A stretch of 64,000 nt of DNA from Vermamoeba vermiformis (lineage: Eukaryota > Tubulinea > Echinamoebida): positions 1-64,000 of the forward strand of contig JBEWZL010000049.1 of the NCBI GenBank assembly GCA_045837725.1. The letters run 5' to 3'. A program made the position numbers and the translations under genes. The notes beneath the pieces are model-generated. The model searched no databases, was not told the origin of the DNA, and saw only the letters and a list, made by a program, of their open reading frames with translations. This document shows positions 22,901-33,466 of the stretch, one piece after another. Each line of letters starts with the position of its first letter. Position 1 is the first letter of the stretch.

Positions 22901-25703
22901 TTGGCTGGACAAAAGTTTGGCGTGCCTAATTTGACCAATTCCGCGTTAATCAAACCGACACCATCCCCGGCCAAATCCTTATCCGCAAGCGGAACACAAT
23001 TTACTACTGGCCGCATCAAATTTGGCGTGGCTGAAGATCAAGACGGAGACGAGGAAGAAGAGTGGGAAGAAGACGAAGAGTACGACGAGGAATACGACGA
23101 CGAAGAAGGTACTCCTGAGGAGGAATACGAAGAGCCCGAGCAGGCCAAGCCATCACCAGTTAAGCCTCGTCCTCAGGTACCTGTCGCTGCCGCCAAAACT
23201 TCTGGAAACTCGTTAAATGGTTCTGGATCATTCGGTTTTGGAACGACAGGCTCGTCATTTTCATTCGGTCAACCTTCTACTGGCAGTAGCAATACCAACA
23301 AGCCTGCCCAATCGACGACCGCAGCGCCGTTCACGAGCGGATCTACTTCCAACTCCGCATCTGCTTTCAATTTCAATGCGGGAGCTACAAAGGGCCCTGC
23401 ACCGGCTGCTATGACCGGACCTAAGCCGGGAGAGAAGAGAAAGACAGGTGCACCTCAAACACGTAAGTTTAATATGATTCAGATGGGTTGTCTATGAGAC
23501 ATTTTATCCGAGCTCAAATTCCGGATTGTGCACACAACGTAATCGTTTCACAAATAATTTTATTGACGCTGTTTTTAGTTGTGTCTTACCACGATCCAGA
23601 AGAGGAAGACGAGGAAGAAGAAGAAGGTGAGGACTCAGAAGACAGTTATGTTGAAACCACCGGTCCTCGTCCTGGCGCGGTACCGCCAAGCGGTGCTGCA
23701 AAAGTATCTCCGAAACCAGCAGACCAAGCAAAGCCATTAGGCACTTCGGGATCATTTAGCTTCGGCACGGCTGATTCAACCAAGCCTGGCACGAGTTCAT
23801 TTGGATTTGGTACACCAAGCACGACAACATCAGATGCCAACAAGCCCGCCGCCACAGCAGCTCCTTCGACTAGCTCTAGCACGAGTGGATCTTCGTCATT
23901 AGGCTTTGGCTCGTTGTCATCTCTCGGTGCAAACACGTTCTCGTTCGGTGGTCCCACTGGCGGAGACAAAAAGCCAGGTGACACGAAGCCAGCAACGGGC
24001 ACATCAAGCACATTCTCGTTTGGTTCTTTGGGCGCTACAGACGCCACCAAACCCGCCACTGGCACGAGCACATCCGATGCGAAGACCTCACCGGGAACTA
24101 AACCAGCGACATCCGCACCATCCACTGATAAGCCTGCTGGCACCACATTAGGTAGCTCATTCACATTTGGCGGACCAAGCACTACTACTAGCGGTGATAA
24201 GCCTCCCACATCGGGCTCAAGCACATTCACGTTTGGTTCCACAACTTCGTCTGCACCAACGACTGACACGAAGCCTGCTGCAACAACCACGCCTGCCACA
24301 GGCTCATCAACGTTCAGCTTTGGCACGACACCAAGCACTGATGCTAGCAAGCCTACTACTACTGGCACAGCCACGACAACACCCGCGACATCAACTCCTG
24401 CCACGAGCACGGGCACTGCAACAACTGCTGCCACAGGCACTACGGCCACTACAGCTCCATCAACCACAGCCACTACTACTGGCACAGGCTTTGGATTTGG
24501 TAGTTCGAGCGGCACATCTGGCACTTTTGGTTTTGGTTCGGGTTCTTCGAGCACATTCGGATTGGGATCCACTCCTGCAACTACGACAACGGGTACTACA
24601 AGCACTTTTGGCACTCCTGCAGCTACTACTACACCTGCAAAGCCTGACGCGGCTAAGCCTACTGAGCCCACAACCCCTGCCACCCCTGCTTCCGGTAAGA
24701 CATTTGCTTGTCACACTTTAATTCAGCTATTAATACTTCGTCAGGTTTTGGCTTTGGCTTCGGCTCATCAACGCCGAGCTTCGGCTTTGGTGCACAACCA
24801 TCAACTCCGTCAACGCCAAGCACTTTTGGCGCAACACAACCCTCGGCTACCACTGCCCCTGGTGGCACGAGCACGGGTGGCTTGTCTTTTGGCTTGTCAT
24901 TAGGAGGACCCACGGCACAGCCTAATAAGCCAGCCACGAACCCTTTCGGTGGTGCCACAACCACGCCGGCAGCTACCACTGCGCCATCTACTGGCAACTT
25001 GTTTGGCGGTACTACTAGCGGATCCTTCTTGACGCAACCGACCTTCGGATCCAGCTTTGGTTCTACACCATCGACACCTGCTGCACAACCTAGCGCGCCT
25101 ACAACATCGTTTGGCACACCAGCACCAAGCTCTGGCTCTTCGCCGTTTGCTTCATTCGGTCAACAAAGTTCACTTGGATCCGTGTTCGGTCAAAGCTCTT
25201 CGTTAGGTTAGTGACCAAAAGCCATACATCGTATTAAGTAATTAACACCTTTGCTTTAGGTGGCCCAACTGCGTCGTTTGGATCAACTTCAACTTTTGGC
25301 TCTCCTGCAACTCCTGGCTTTGGTCTTGGAAACGTAAGTCATTGGTCACCTCACTCAACGTGACATCTGTCAATCTGTTGTCATCATTGGCTGACCGTTA
25401 TTTCAGCCTCAAGCAGTTCAACAACAAATTCAAGCTACTACTAATGCACCTCGTGTCTTTGGATCTGGCAGCACTTTTGGTTCACCAAGCAGTACGTAAC
25501 TTTCACACGACTATCATAATGACTTAATATTAACATGTGTATTTTCAGCTGGTGGAAGTCCTTTCAGTCAACTTGCCTCATCGTCACCTGGCTTTGGAGG
25601 AGGACAGCCAACGACTGGTTTTGGCGGCTTTGGTGGAGCACCTCAACCTGCAGCACAGCCTCCTCAATTTGGCAACTCTGCCATGTGGGCACCTAGAAAA
25701 TAA
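16984..25703 (+). CDS. NUP214: Nup214/Nup159-type FG nucleoporin
   Basis: A very large, many-exon gene for roughly 2,000 residues. The first exons encode beta-propeller-like strands (SIGTGFGSVESAIGNLILVS, DLRWHATDPNTFAVKLADGR, SWHPSQNTIACLLEDGKIEI), as in the N-terminal domain of Nup214/Nup159 that holds the DEAD-box helicase Dbp5 at the cytoplasmic face of the pore. A first FG region follows (19100-20750: GSFGFGD, SFNFGFGTP). A central coiled coil comes next (about 21000-22080: RGIEQQFMEQIAIFNEAMRR, ESLIMASQ-like helices, NQKQKIKQLSDAFNRIQLRL). A second long FG region runs to the stop (23220-25690, dozens of FGFG, SFSFG and FG units). Two acidic tracts lie at about 23040-23130 and 23600-23645. 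This layout, propeller, coiled coil, C-terminal FG repeats, is that of the mRNA-export nucleoporin. The intron at about 19890-20574 is unusually long. Exon ends inside FG regions are approximate. Confidence 0.85.
19959..20246 (-). CDS. Antisense ORF nested in a Nup214 intron
   Basis: An ATG-started frame of 95 residues on the strand opposite to Nup214, lying wholly within its longest intron. The protein is very hydrophilic, rich in D, E, N and K, and predicted helical (DNFNDVDAENYWESRGNDSQ; GKELHDKQLQKQERRSPSIN; ending NPLYENVTSDE). Its composition is protein-like rather than that of random AT-rich DNA, but no family is recognised and no introns are needed. It could be a real nested gene or chance. 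Confidence 0.35.
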   Translation of the reverse strand: MDNFNDVDAENYWESRGNDSQYSDLKNFYSSAEIQKDLNRDANALHNEVEVRNIGKELHDKQLQKQERRSPSINREENNKKRSNNPLYENVTSDE

Positions 25704-26255
25704 ATTTAAGGGCCAAATTGTAAGGCTAATAAAGCAGCTTTATTCTATTGCATTGCTCTACTAATCCCGGACTTGTAAAAAATTTTCCTTGAATGACTCT
25801 GTACATGACACCAGGGTGAGGATATTGAACAGTTAAAAGTATTGTCCAATCGTAGAGCGAAATTACCTGTTTTCCAAGTCTTGGCATTATGTAGCACAAC
25901 CAGTCACCCAAGCCTTGGGCTCGCGATCCAAATAAATCCAGAGGGTAAGATTACATTAGCAGCTCTATGCGAAAAATTTATTAGGAGATGAATGTCTGAA
26001 AGTGTTATTTTGCTTGTGAGTGCACTGGAGTCGCATCTGTTCCCAAAACGGTTGGACTGTCATGCGAGGAAATGTCGTAGTACCAAGGAATTACACGCGC
26101 ACCAGTGTTCGTAGCTCCTTTTATGGTAATTTCATCACGTGTTCGAGGCAATCGGAAAAATAGTTTGCGCTGAAGCTTTGTCGCATGATTTTTCGTGTCT
26201 GAACCGATAAGAAGACAACAGGTATACAGAATACTATCAAATTTCGTGTAGTATT
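25704..26255. other. Intergenic stretch between Nup214 and a hydrolase gene
   Basis: About 550 bases. AATAAA just after the Nup214 stop (25699-25732 area, including AATAAAG) is a likely polyadenylation signal. A minus-strand open frame (25726-25911, including LGDWLCYIMPRLGKQ) lacks a start codon and good splice sites. I see no convincing gene. Confidence 0.3.
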
Positions 26256-28431
26256 ATGTCAGATCTGTTGCGAAGAGCGCTCGAGCATTTCGGGCTAACT
26301 AGTTTTAGCTCCGTCAAAGAAGCATTGCGGATACGTTTACAACAGTTAATACCGAAACTAAAACAACGAAAAGTTATGATACCAGCACCTGTAGTACTTG
26401 GTATTGTATTATTTATATTGGATTATTGGATTCGTGTCGTTAAAAAGCCGAAATTGTATCACCACGTTAATGAAACGAATCAAGAAATTCTAAACAAGGT
26501 AAAGTAATAAATCCCAGTAGATTAGCAGTCTATTAATTTATTCATAATATTTTAAATATTAATTTCCGATTTACAATGCTCCTGTGGAATTTATGATTTT
26601 CGCGCGGGATCCAGATCAAAACTACATCATAATTAATCACTAACAAATCCATACATAGTGCCCTTCACTACATCAAGCTTATTGGCCAACTATTTGGTGC
26701 TACAACAATCATTTGAACACGATCGCGGGAGTTTTATTCCGAGGACACGTTAGTTTCGAACGTCGCAGGTAAATTGCAATAACAATATTCTTAATATACA
26801 TCGTTATAATAACAGTTACAAATTATAGAGAAATTCTATCATTGGAAGATAGTGGCGTTTTGGGTTTGGATTGGTTCGAAGATAAAATTACAGCTAATGA
26901 TGACAGAGTTCCTATTGTCTTGTTTATTCCTGGTAAGTATATTACAATTCATATTAAATAATTGCAATTTAATTCTTGTCCCATAAATGAACCATCGCCG
27001 GATCAACTTTTGTACGAGATCCAATTTACTTTCTAACCGACATTCTTCATTTAATAATAGCTTATATATAATTACATGATGCTAATAAAGTGTTGTAGGT
27101 CTTAATGGAGGTTCTCGCTCAATTTATTTGCGACATACAGCGAAAGAGTTGCGCCGTCGAATGCGTGTCAAATGCGTGGCGATGAATTATCGTGGAACTA
27201 ATGGCACTGAATTACTGGTACGATAGATATTCGCAATTATATCGAATTGGTATATTTGCAAGTCAATTTGCCGAAGCAGATCCGGCTAAAATTTTGTTAA
27301 ATTATTTAGTTGCCAGAGAAAATTCACTAATATTGCTTAGAAAGCAAATATATGCGTCATTAATATGTAATCCTTGCATTATAGACTCCGAAGTCATATT
27401 GCGGTGCTTACACGGGAGATCTGAGACAAGTCTGCAACCACATCCGAAACGAGTACCCTGAAGCACCTATTTTTGCAGTCGGATATTCTTTAGGCAGTAA
27501 TATATTGGTAAGTAGATTTGTTTACATATTAAACGTCGCTAGAAGACCTTGCAACTTGACTTCACAGTTCCTAATATTTCCTTATTAGGTTAAATACCTC
27601 GGAGAAGAGGGCGATAAAACCCCATTGAGCGGAGCAGTCTCCGTGTCAAATCCGTTCGATTTTGTCAAGTCCAGCGAAGTTATGGCTAAATCGCCTTTCT
27701 ATAACTGGCAATTGACCTCTAGTACTGTTAAGACATTCAAAGGGTACGTCGTACCGATTACACTATTTGATACTATATGGCATGCTAATGTTGTATTATT
27801 ACAGCCAAAAAGAAGCATATCGAAATGTGCCTGAATTAGATTTTGATGTCATTCTCAAGGTAAGATCCGGCGACAACTCCCACTCCCCTAAAAACGTACG
27901 ATTTCATTCAAATTCGTAAATCGATAGAGCTACTCGCCCACTATATATTGTAATATTATTAGTCCTATAATCGATTATACAGTGTATAACCAATATCAAA
28001 AAGTACCCGGATCTGAACACTTGCTAACGAATTTTTTTGCCTTTTAGTCCCAGAGATTACGCGATTTCGACGACAAATTCACGCGCGTAGTGTTTGGCTA
28101 TCCTAGTGTCGATGATTACTATCGGGATGCTAGTTCAGCCCAGTACATCCACAACATTGCCATTCCAGCGCTGCTCGTCAATGCCTACGACGATCCGATT
28201 GTAGATCCGACAGCACTTCCACGAGAACAAGCACAAAACAATAAGAATATTATATTGGCCGTTACTAAGAAGGGAGGTCACGTGTCTTTTGTCGAAGGTT
28301 TGTGGCCTGGTGGTACTTGCTATGTGGATCGAGTTATTGCGGAGTATATTCAAGCCCTGGTTGAACTTCGCAAAAATAATATTAATAACAATAACGTCAA
28401 TAATAATCACCACGAAGAAGACGAAGAATAG
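26256..28431 (+). CDS. EMB8/YheT-type alpha/beta hydrolase (ABHD1/3-like)
   Basis: About seven exons. After an N-terminal hydrophobic segment (MIPAPVVLGIVLFILDYWI) that should anchor it in a membrane, the family hallmark appears: CPSLHQAYWPTIWCYNNHLN TIAGVLFR. The alpha/beta core follows: PIVLFIPGLNGGS (oxyanion region), MNYRGTNG, nucleophile elbow VGYSLGSNIL (Ser), acid in NAYDDPIVD (Asp) and KKGGHVSFVEG (His). The full catalytic triad is therefore present. Eukaryotic members (ABHD1/2/3) act on phospholipids or acylglycerols; the substrate here is not predictable. The C-terminus is N-rich and acidic (NNINNNNVNNNHHEEDEE). The ATG at 26256 is the first start in the open frame. Family call is firm; intron borders in the middle are approximate. 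Confidence 0.85.
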
Positions 28432-28525
28432 ATCTGGATGCGAATACGGAAACCAACTTGTGAATAAATAAACGTAAGTTTTACTTTTATGTACATTGAG
28501 GTATTATATTAACATTTGTTTAGTA

Positions 28526-29509
28526 TTAAAACATAATAGCGACTGCTGCGAATGCGGTTAACAAAGCAGATCCGTGCAACATTTGACCAGAAGATACGTT
28601 TGGTTGATTGTCTACGAGGATTTAAATTAGTCCCACATTCATCGAAGGTATCACTATTAATGACTTACTATTGTTGCGAGTAGGAGGCAAGGTCGTGGCC
28701 GGAGTTACAACTTGCGTGGGTGCGGAAGTGTCAACAGGTGTCATCGTGTCAGTGGGTGTTTGAGCAACTGGAGCCTCAATAGGTGCAGCTATAGGGACCT
28801 CAACTGATACGGGTGCGGCAACAGGCACCGGCTGGGGTGGCGTGATGGGAACTTCAGCGACGGGAGCAGCGACTGGCACGGCGACTGGTGGATCTACTGG
28901 GGCTGGTTGGAAAATCAAAATTTTAGTTTTCGGTCAAGTTTCAACACTTATTTTTGGATTGTGAATGGTACGTAATTACATTATGAAAGTAACGCTAGGA
29001 AAATTACCATTAGGGTCAACAACGGTGACTTCGCCCATCATCATGGATGCGTGCAACGAGCAATAGTACTTGAAAGTGCCGGCCTTATTGAAGGTATGAC
29101 TAAACGAAGCATTTTCTGTTACATTTAAACTACATTAGAATATCATTTCTTTATAGGTTAATAATTTTCTTACGATTTAGTGATCCAGTAAAAAATCCTG
29201 AATCTAGCTCGCCTGTTCCGTCAATAGTTTGGACTGAATGGGTTTCTCCATCCCACGTAATCCAAGTAATGGTATCCCTTGCGATAAACATTAGACCGAG
29301 TGACTACAGGAATTCTGGATCGAGGTAAAACGTACCCAATGTTGATCGTGTTTTTGTAATTAACGTATGAGTTCCATTCTAAGATATATTCTTCGCCTAT
29401 TATAGGATACTGTTAGAGGGGCTACATCTTGCTTCAGAAGCCACGTACAAGAAGCTAGTAAAGCAAATCCACCCAGGATGAGTAAGCACAACTGAATATT
29501 TTTGTTCAT
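28526..29509 (-). CDS. Secreted cupredoxin with GPI-anchor-like tail
   Basis: Signal peptide MNKNIQLCLLILGGFALLAS at the start (ATG 29509), then a plastocyanin-like domain over several exons: DTITWITWDGETHSVQTIDG, SFSHTFNKAGTFKYYCSLHA SMMGEVTVVDP. His (in ETHSV), Cys, His and Met of the CSLHASMM loop fit the type-1 copper ligand set. A long Pro/Ala/Val-rich linker (repeats of VPVAAPVAEVP, VEVPIAAPIEAP) plus a Thr/Ser-rich piece form a cell-wall-like stalk. The end (NVSSGQMLHGSALLTAFAAV AIMF) is a typical GPI attachment signal with a hydrophobic C-terminus. It would be a surface-held copper protein, perhaps for electron transfer or copper binding. A 53-nt intron after LLAS was chosen because it keeps frame and gives EEYILEWNSYVNY. 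Domain call firm; the tail as GPI signal is inferred. Confidence 0.75.
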
Positions 29510-29869
29510 TTTCTGTTTTTTGTGGTTACGCGTTCAAATTTAGACTGGACTAATGTTCTGAAATTATCCAAATATTTTTGTTGGGGGTTGCGAAACTCGA
29601 AAAGAATTTTAAGAAATTTCGGATGGATTTGACTCTTGTCTATGTTTTTTTGTGGTTGGTTCTGTGAATAAATTATCCAATGTACAATGGAATGCTCGAC
29701 CAATACTGAAATCTAATCCTTCGTGTTCAGGAAATTCAGAGCTGGTTCAGATCTGCTGGCTCTTGTTATTGAAATACGTATTTATTTCATTTATCACTTG
29801 GGCGTGCAATTATTACGGTCGTATTAGACATTCAAATATAAGGTTCTTTTGGCGCCACAAAGCCAAAAT

Positions 29870-30251
29870 GGAATCTGATCCTACCTCCATTCAAATGTCT
29901 GATCTTGGCGAGCCTGGCAAGGACAACGAGTACGGTTACGGCAAAATTAATGCGCGTCATTGACCGTCTTCAATATGCCTTCGTTCATCAGTTTCTGCGA
30001 CTTAATTGAGATTGACGGCTACGAGCGCGAATATTGGTAGCACGTTTTCAACTTGGAACGGTTCTACATGTCGCTTTTAACGGTAACGTTTGTCTTGATT
30101 TTAAGCATGATTTTGATATTAGTATAGTTGGCACTGCATACTTAGCCCTGGAGCAAAGTCACCTTCAACGCCTAGATCTGCAACGTCGGATGCCAGTCAG
30201 TTAACGTCATGGTTTGGAACAATTATTACGATCCTTTGTCAAGCCTTGTGA
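29870..30251 (+). pseudogene. Remnant of a subtilisin-like gene
   Basis: Two pieces match the 3' part of the intact subtilisin gene just downstream. GEPGKDNEYGYGKINA (about 29908-29955) parallels GTPGK and DNEYGYGRVNPLKAAK; SPSTPRSATSDASQLTSWFG followed by a hydrophobic end (30155-30251) parallels the SPSTKTPGSATVSSASQLSC tail. Between and before them nothing continuous resembles the protease, and no catalytic block is present. It is most simply the worn 3' end of a tandem paralogue. Confidence 0.6.
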
Positions 30252-30542
30252 GTACTTCTTTTCTATTATGGAATACAAAGATTAGAAATCATTTTGTGTG
30301 CATAATCGTATTTACGGTAATTCTGAAAATGTCAATATCAAGCTCGCAAAGATGCGTAAATTAATCAAACGGTTGATACCTCCCTTTCTCAAAAAAGCTC
30401 TACCCAGTTCTTGCCTCTGGAGTTGACCGTTGGCAACTATTGTGACGGGACAAAGAAAGCACTACAGGAGGGAGGCAATTTAGTATTCAACCAAACAAGC
30501 ATAAAAAGTTGACTTTTCTTCCAACCGCTTGAACACCGCACG

Positions 30543-33181
30543 ATGACCACAAAACATAATCTTTTTGTTGCTATTGTCCTCGTTGGCTTCATCTTGCAGG
30601 CCTCGGCAAAGAGGATCTATGTCAAGCAGTCTGGAAGTTCTGCAGCTGAAGGACAACGAGTCAAAGATATTGCATCTAACATTGGATCCATCGTGCATGA
30701 ATTTCCAGAGTTCGGTGGCGCTTCTATCGAGGTAGGTTCAATTAGATTTGTTTACCGGTAGAATTCCGTTAAGGTGACCGTTCAACTATTGCAATATTTA
30801 TTATATTTTAGGTCCCAGATGATTTAGATATTACGTCTCTACGAGGGGACCCGAGATTTGCTCATGTTGAAGAGGTTCCACAGGGTAAGTCGAAAAAGAT
30901 CAGATCTAAGTTAATATTCGCAATTTTTGATTCGCACCGTAGGCCACGCATTAGTTGTTCCTAACGATCCTAGTTGGAGTAATCAATGGGGTCCAAAAAG
31001 TCTGTTAATGGATCAAGTTTGGAATCTGATTCCTTGGAATCAGACACGATTGAAAAACATCGTAAGTAAAGATACAAAGTCTGGTTATGAAGGACAATAT
31101 TAATTTTGATTCTCAAGACTATCGCTGTCTGCGATTCAGGAATTGCTTTGGACCACGAAGATCTTGACACGTCTCACATTATTTGGAGATATAATTACGT
31201 CAGTGGTAATACTAATATTACCGATGATCATTTTCATGGTAAGGGCTTGATTAGAATAGATTCAAAATAGATCAAAATGTTAAAAATAACATTTCCGTTT
31301 AGGAACACACGTCTCTGGAATTGCTGCTGCAACAACAAATAACGCTGTTGGTATGGTATTATATTGATTATAATAATCCCGTTATTTACCCATTATTTGT
31401 AATCATTAGGCGTCGCTGGCATTGCGTACGGAGTTAATTTGATGGTCGGAAAAGTACTTGACAGCACTGGATACGGTTATTATGACGACTGGATGAAGTG
31501 TATCACCGACACTACGAATGCAGGAGCTAACATCATCAATTTAAGTTTCGGCGTAAGTCTGAAAATGGGTATATCCTCAAAAAAATCAGATTCGGATCTG
31601 ACCAATCAAATTTCAGGGCTTGACGAATTCTTCGGATTTAGAAGACGCTGTAAATTACGCCGTGCAAAAGGGTGTATTAGTCGTAGTAGCGGCTGGCAAC
31701 ACCTACCAAAGTAATAACAACGCACCGCACTATCCTGGTGCTTTCGTCAATTCATTCACCGTGGCCAATCTGCAACAAGACGGCACTCGTTCGCCGTCTT
31801 CAACTACGAACAGTTTTGTTGATATTTCCGCGCCTGGTATGTTCGCTATCAAAAAAAATATCTGTGATTGGACCAGTGAATTTCGTAAAATATCGTTTAC
31901 TCGCAATGCGAAACATTACTTCTCATTATTGACCATGGAGCTAGAATCCAGCCTTAAAATAAATCACTAAGCCGGATCTATTTTTCGTTATCGAGATCTA
32001 TGTTAACATTATTTGCATTATTCTGATTTGGTTTTTTGTAGGAACGGCTATTTACAACACAGTGCCTTTGTTTAAAGGCTCTTACAGCTATTTGACCGGC
32101 ACTTCCATGGCCACACCTTGCATCGCTGCAATCTCGGCGCTGTTGATGTCTGCCAAGCCTGGCGTTACCGCTGACGACATTAGAAATCTGTTGCAGAACA
32201 CCGCCACTGACATTGGAACTCCCGGCAAGGTACATTTTTCCTCGCTTTGATTAGCTGAAATTTCCCTAATTCCGCGGTTGATCCAGGACAATGAAATGGA
32301 CGGACGAGCAACCACAAGCCGCAAGGGAGCCGGGGGGCGGGCCGGGGGCGGAGCGACCGGCACCCAGGCCACACCGCCGCGCCCGGCGCGGAGCGCCGCC
32401 GGCGTTACCGCGACGATAGATCTGTTGCAGAACACCGCCACTGACATTGGAACTCCCGGCAAGGTACATTTTTCCTCGCTTTGATTAGCTGAAATTTCCC
32501 TAATTCCGCGGTTGATCTCTAGGACAATGAATATGGTTACGGACGAGTCAATCCACTTAAAGCCGCTAAAGGTAATGAATATTCAATTAATAAGTTACTT
32601 CAACTAATGAGGTAATTCTGACTGGTATGTAGTCCTGTTGAATCAACCGCCTGTCATCTCCGTCGGTACAAGTTACGATTTGACCGTCAATCAAACACTC
32701 TCGCTCAACGTGTCTTGTTCATGTAAGTGTTCATCACATCAATACCACTTTGTCGGAGTATGACTAACGGATTAATGTGTTAGCCGTCGAGTCCTTCGAT
32801 GTGTGCGTCTCATTGAATGTGACCAATGTTCCGGCATTCATGACTGTCACTGAACTTTCGGGCACTGAACTGATGATCGAAGCTACGCCGACTGTCGCTG
32901 ATGGCTCGAGCAATCAAGTGACATTCACCGCCGTTGACACTTTTGACACTGTGACACGTGTCACCGTTACTTTTGCAGGTAAGCTTGAGCCCGTCAATAT
33001 TAAGGCGCCCCCTTAGACTCAATAGGTTCGATGTTAACTCTATCTAATAGTGCCTGATGCTTCAGGAAGGTTCCCCAACTCTCCATCAACGAAAACTCCC
33101 GGATCTGCTACTGTTTCAAGCGCAAGTCAGTTATCGTGCTTAGGAATGGCTTTACTCTTGGCGAATATTATCCTTGGTTAA
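30543..33181 (+). CDS. Secreted subtilisin-like serine protease (peptidase S8)
   Basis: A gene of a dozen or so exons. Signal peptide (MTTKHNLFVAIVLVGFILQA), a propeptide-like region, then the S8 catalytic blocks: Asp in TIAVCDSGIALDHEDLD, His in GTHVSGIAAATTNN, oxyanion Asn in VVAAGNTYQSNN, Ser in LTGTSMATPCIAAISALL. After the catalytic domain comes a beta-sandwich that looks cadherin/He-PIG-like (YDLTVNQTLSLNVSC; VESFDVCVSLNVTNVPAFMT). The end (SQLSCLGMALLLANIILG) is hydrophobic, a GPI or membrane anchor signal. It should be an active surface or secreted protease, fitting a phagotroph. Odd: within the last part of the catalytic domain, an exon-intron unit is duplicated (32186-32283 and 32420-32517) with a GC-rich in-frame insertion of 59 codons; see findings. 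Confidence 0.88.
32186..32517 (+). repeat. 98-base exact direct repeat flanking a GC-rich insert
   Basis: Bases 32186-32283 and 32420-32517 are identical (exon end CTGTTGCAG... through GGCAAG, donor GTACAT, and intron to GTTGATC), offset 234 bases. Between them 32300-32405 is extremely GC-rich (GGGAGCCGGGGGGCGGGCC) in an otherwise AT-rich locus. Both flanks of the insert look like damaged copies of adjoining exon sequence (GACAATGAAATGGACGGACG versus GACAATGAATATGGTTACGG). Confidence 0.9.
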
Positions 33182-33466
33182 GTTCTTAATAAATCAATTG
33201 TTGCAATTTGCTTAACGACTTCGTCATCCTCAAGTCCGAGGCCAAGTTTTTGCTTGCGCAGTAGAGCTATCCAGCTTCATCTTTGAGTAATTACACCCTA
33301 AAGCAATTGTCACGGCAATTCTTTCATAGCAGTTTTATTTCTTTTGTTTTGGTCGCGAGATAAGCAACAAAAATGCACGGGTTTCAGATAACGCGTTTTG
33401 TACGGCGCACAGAAGCTGAAACCAACAAAACGTGATTTGTTAGTTATTTAATGACATCAGACTACT

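Noticed and set aside
23646-24683. Long minus-strand Val/Pro-rich open frame
   Set aside because: It is the mirror of the Nup214 FG/Thr/Ala-rich exon; composition follows from the sense codons.
25726-25911. Minus-strand frame after Nup214 (LGDWLCYIMPRLG)
   Set aside because: Protein-like look but no ATG, no clear acceptor and no partner exon.
32088-32462. Minus-strand frames through the GC-rich insert
   Set aside because: Open only because GC-rich DNA has few stops; the sense strand carries the splice signals.
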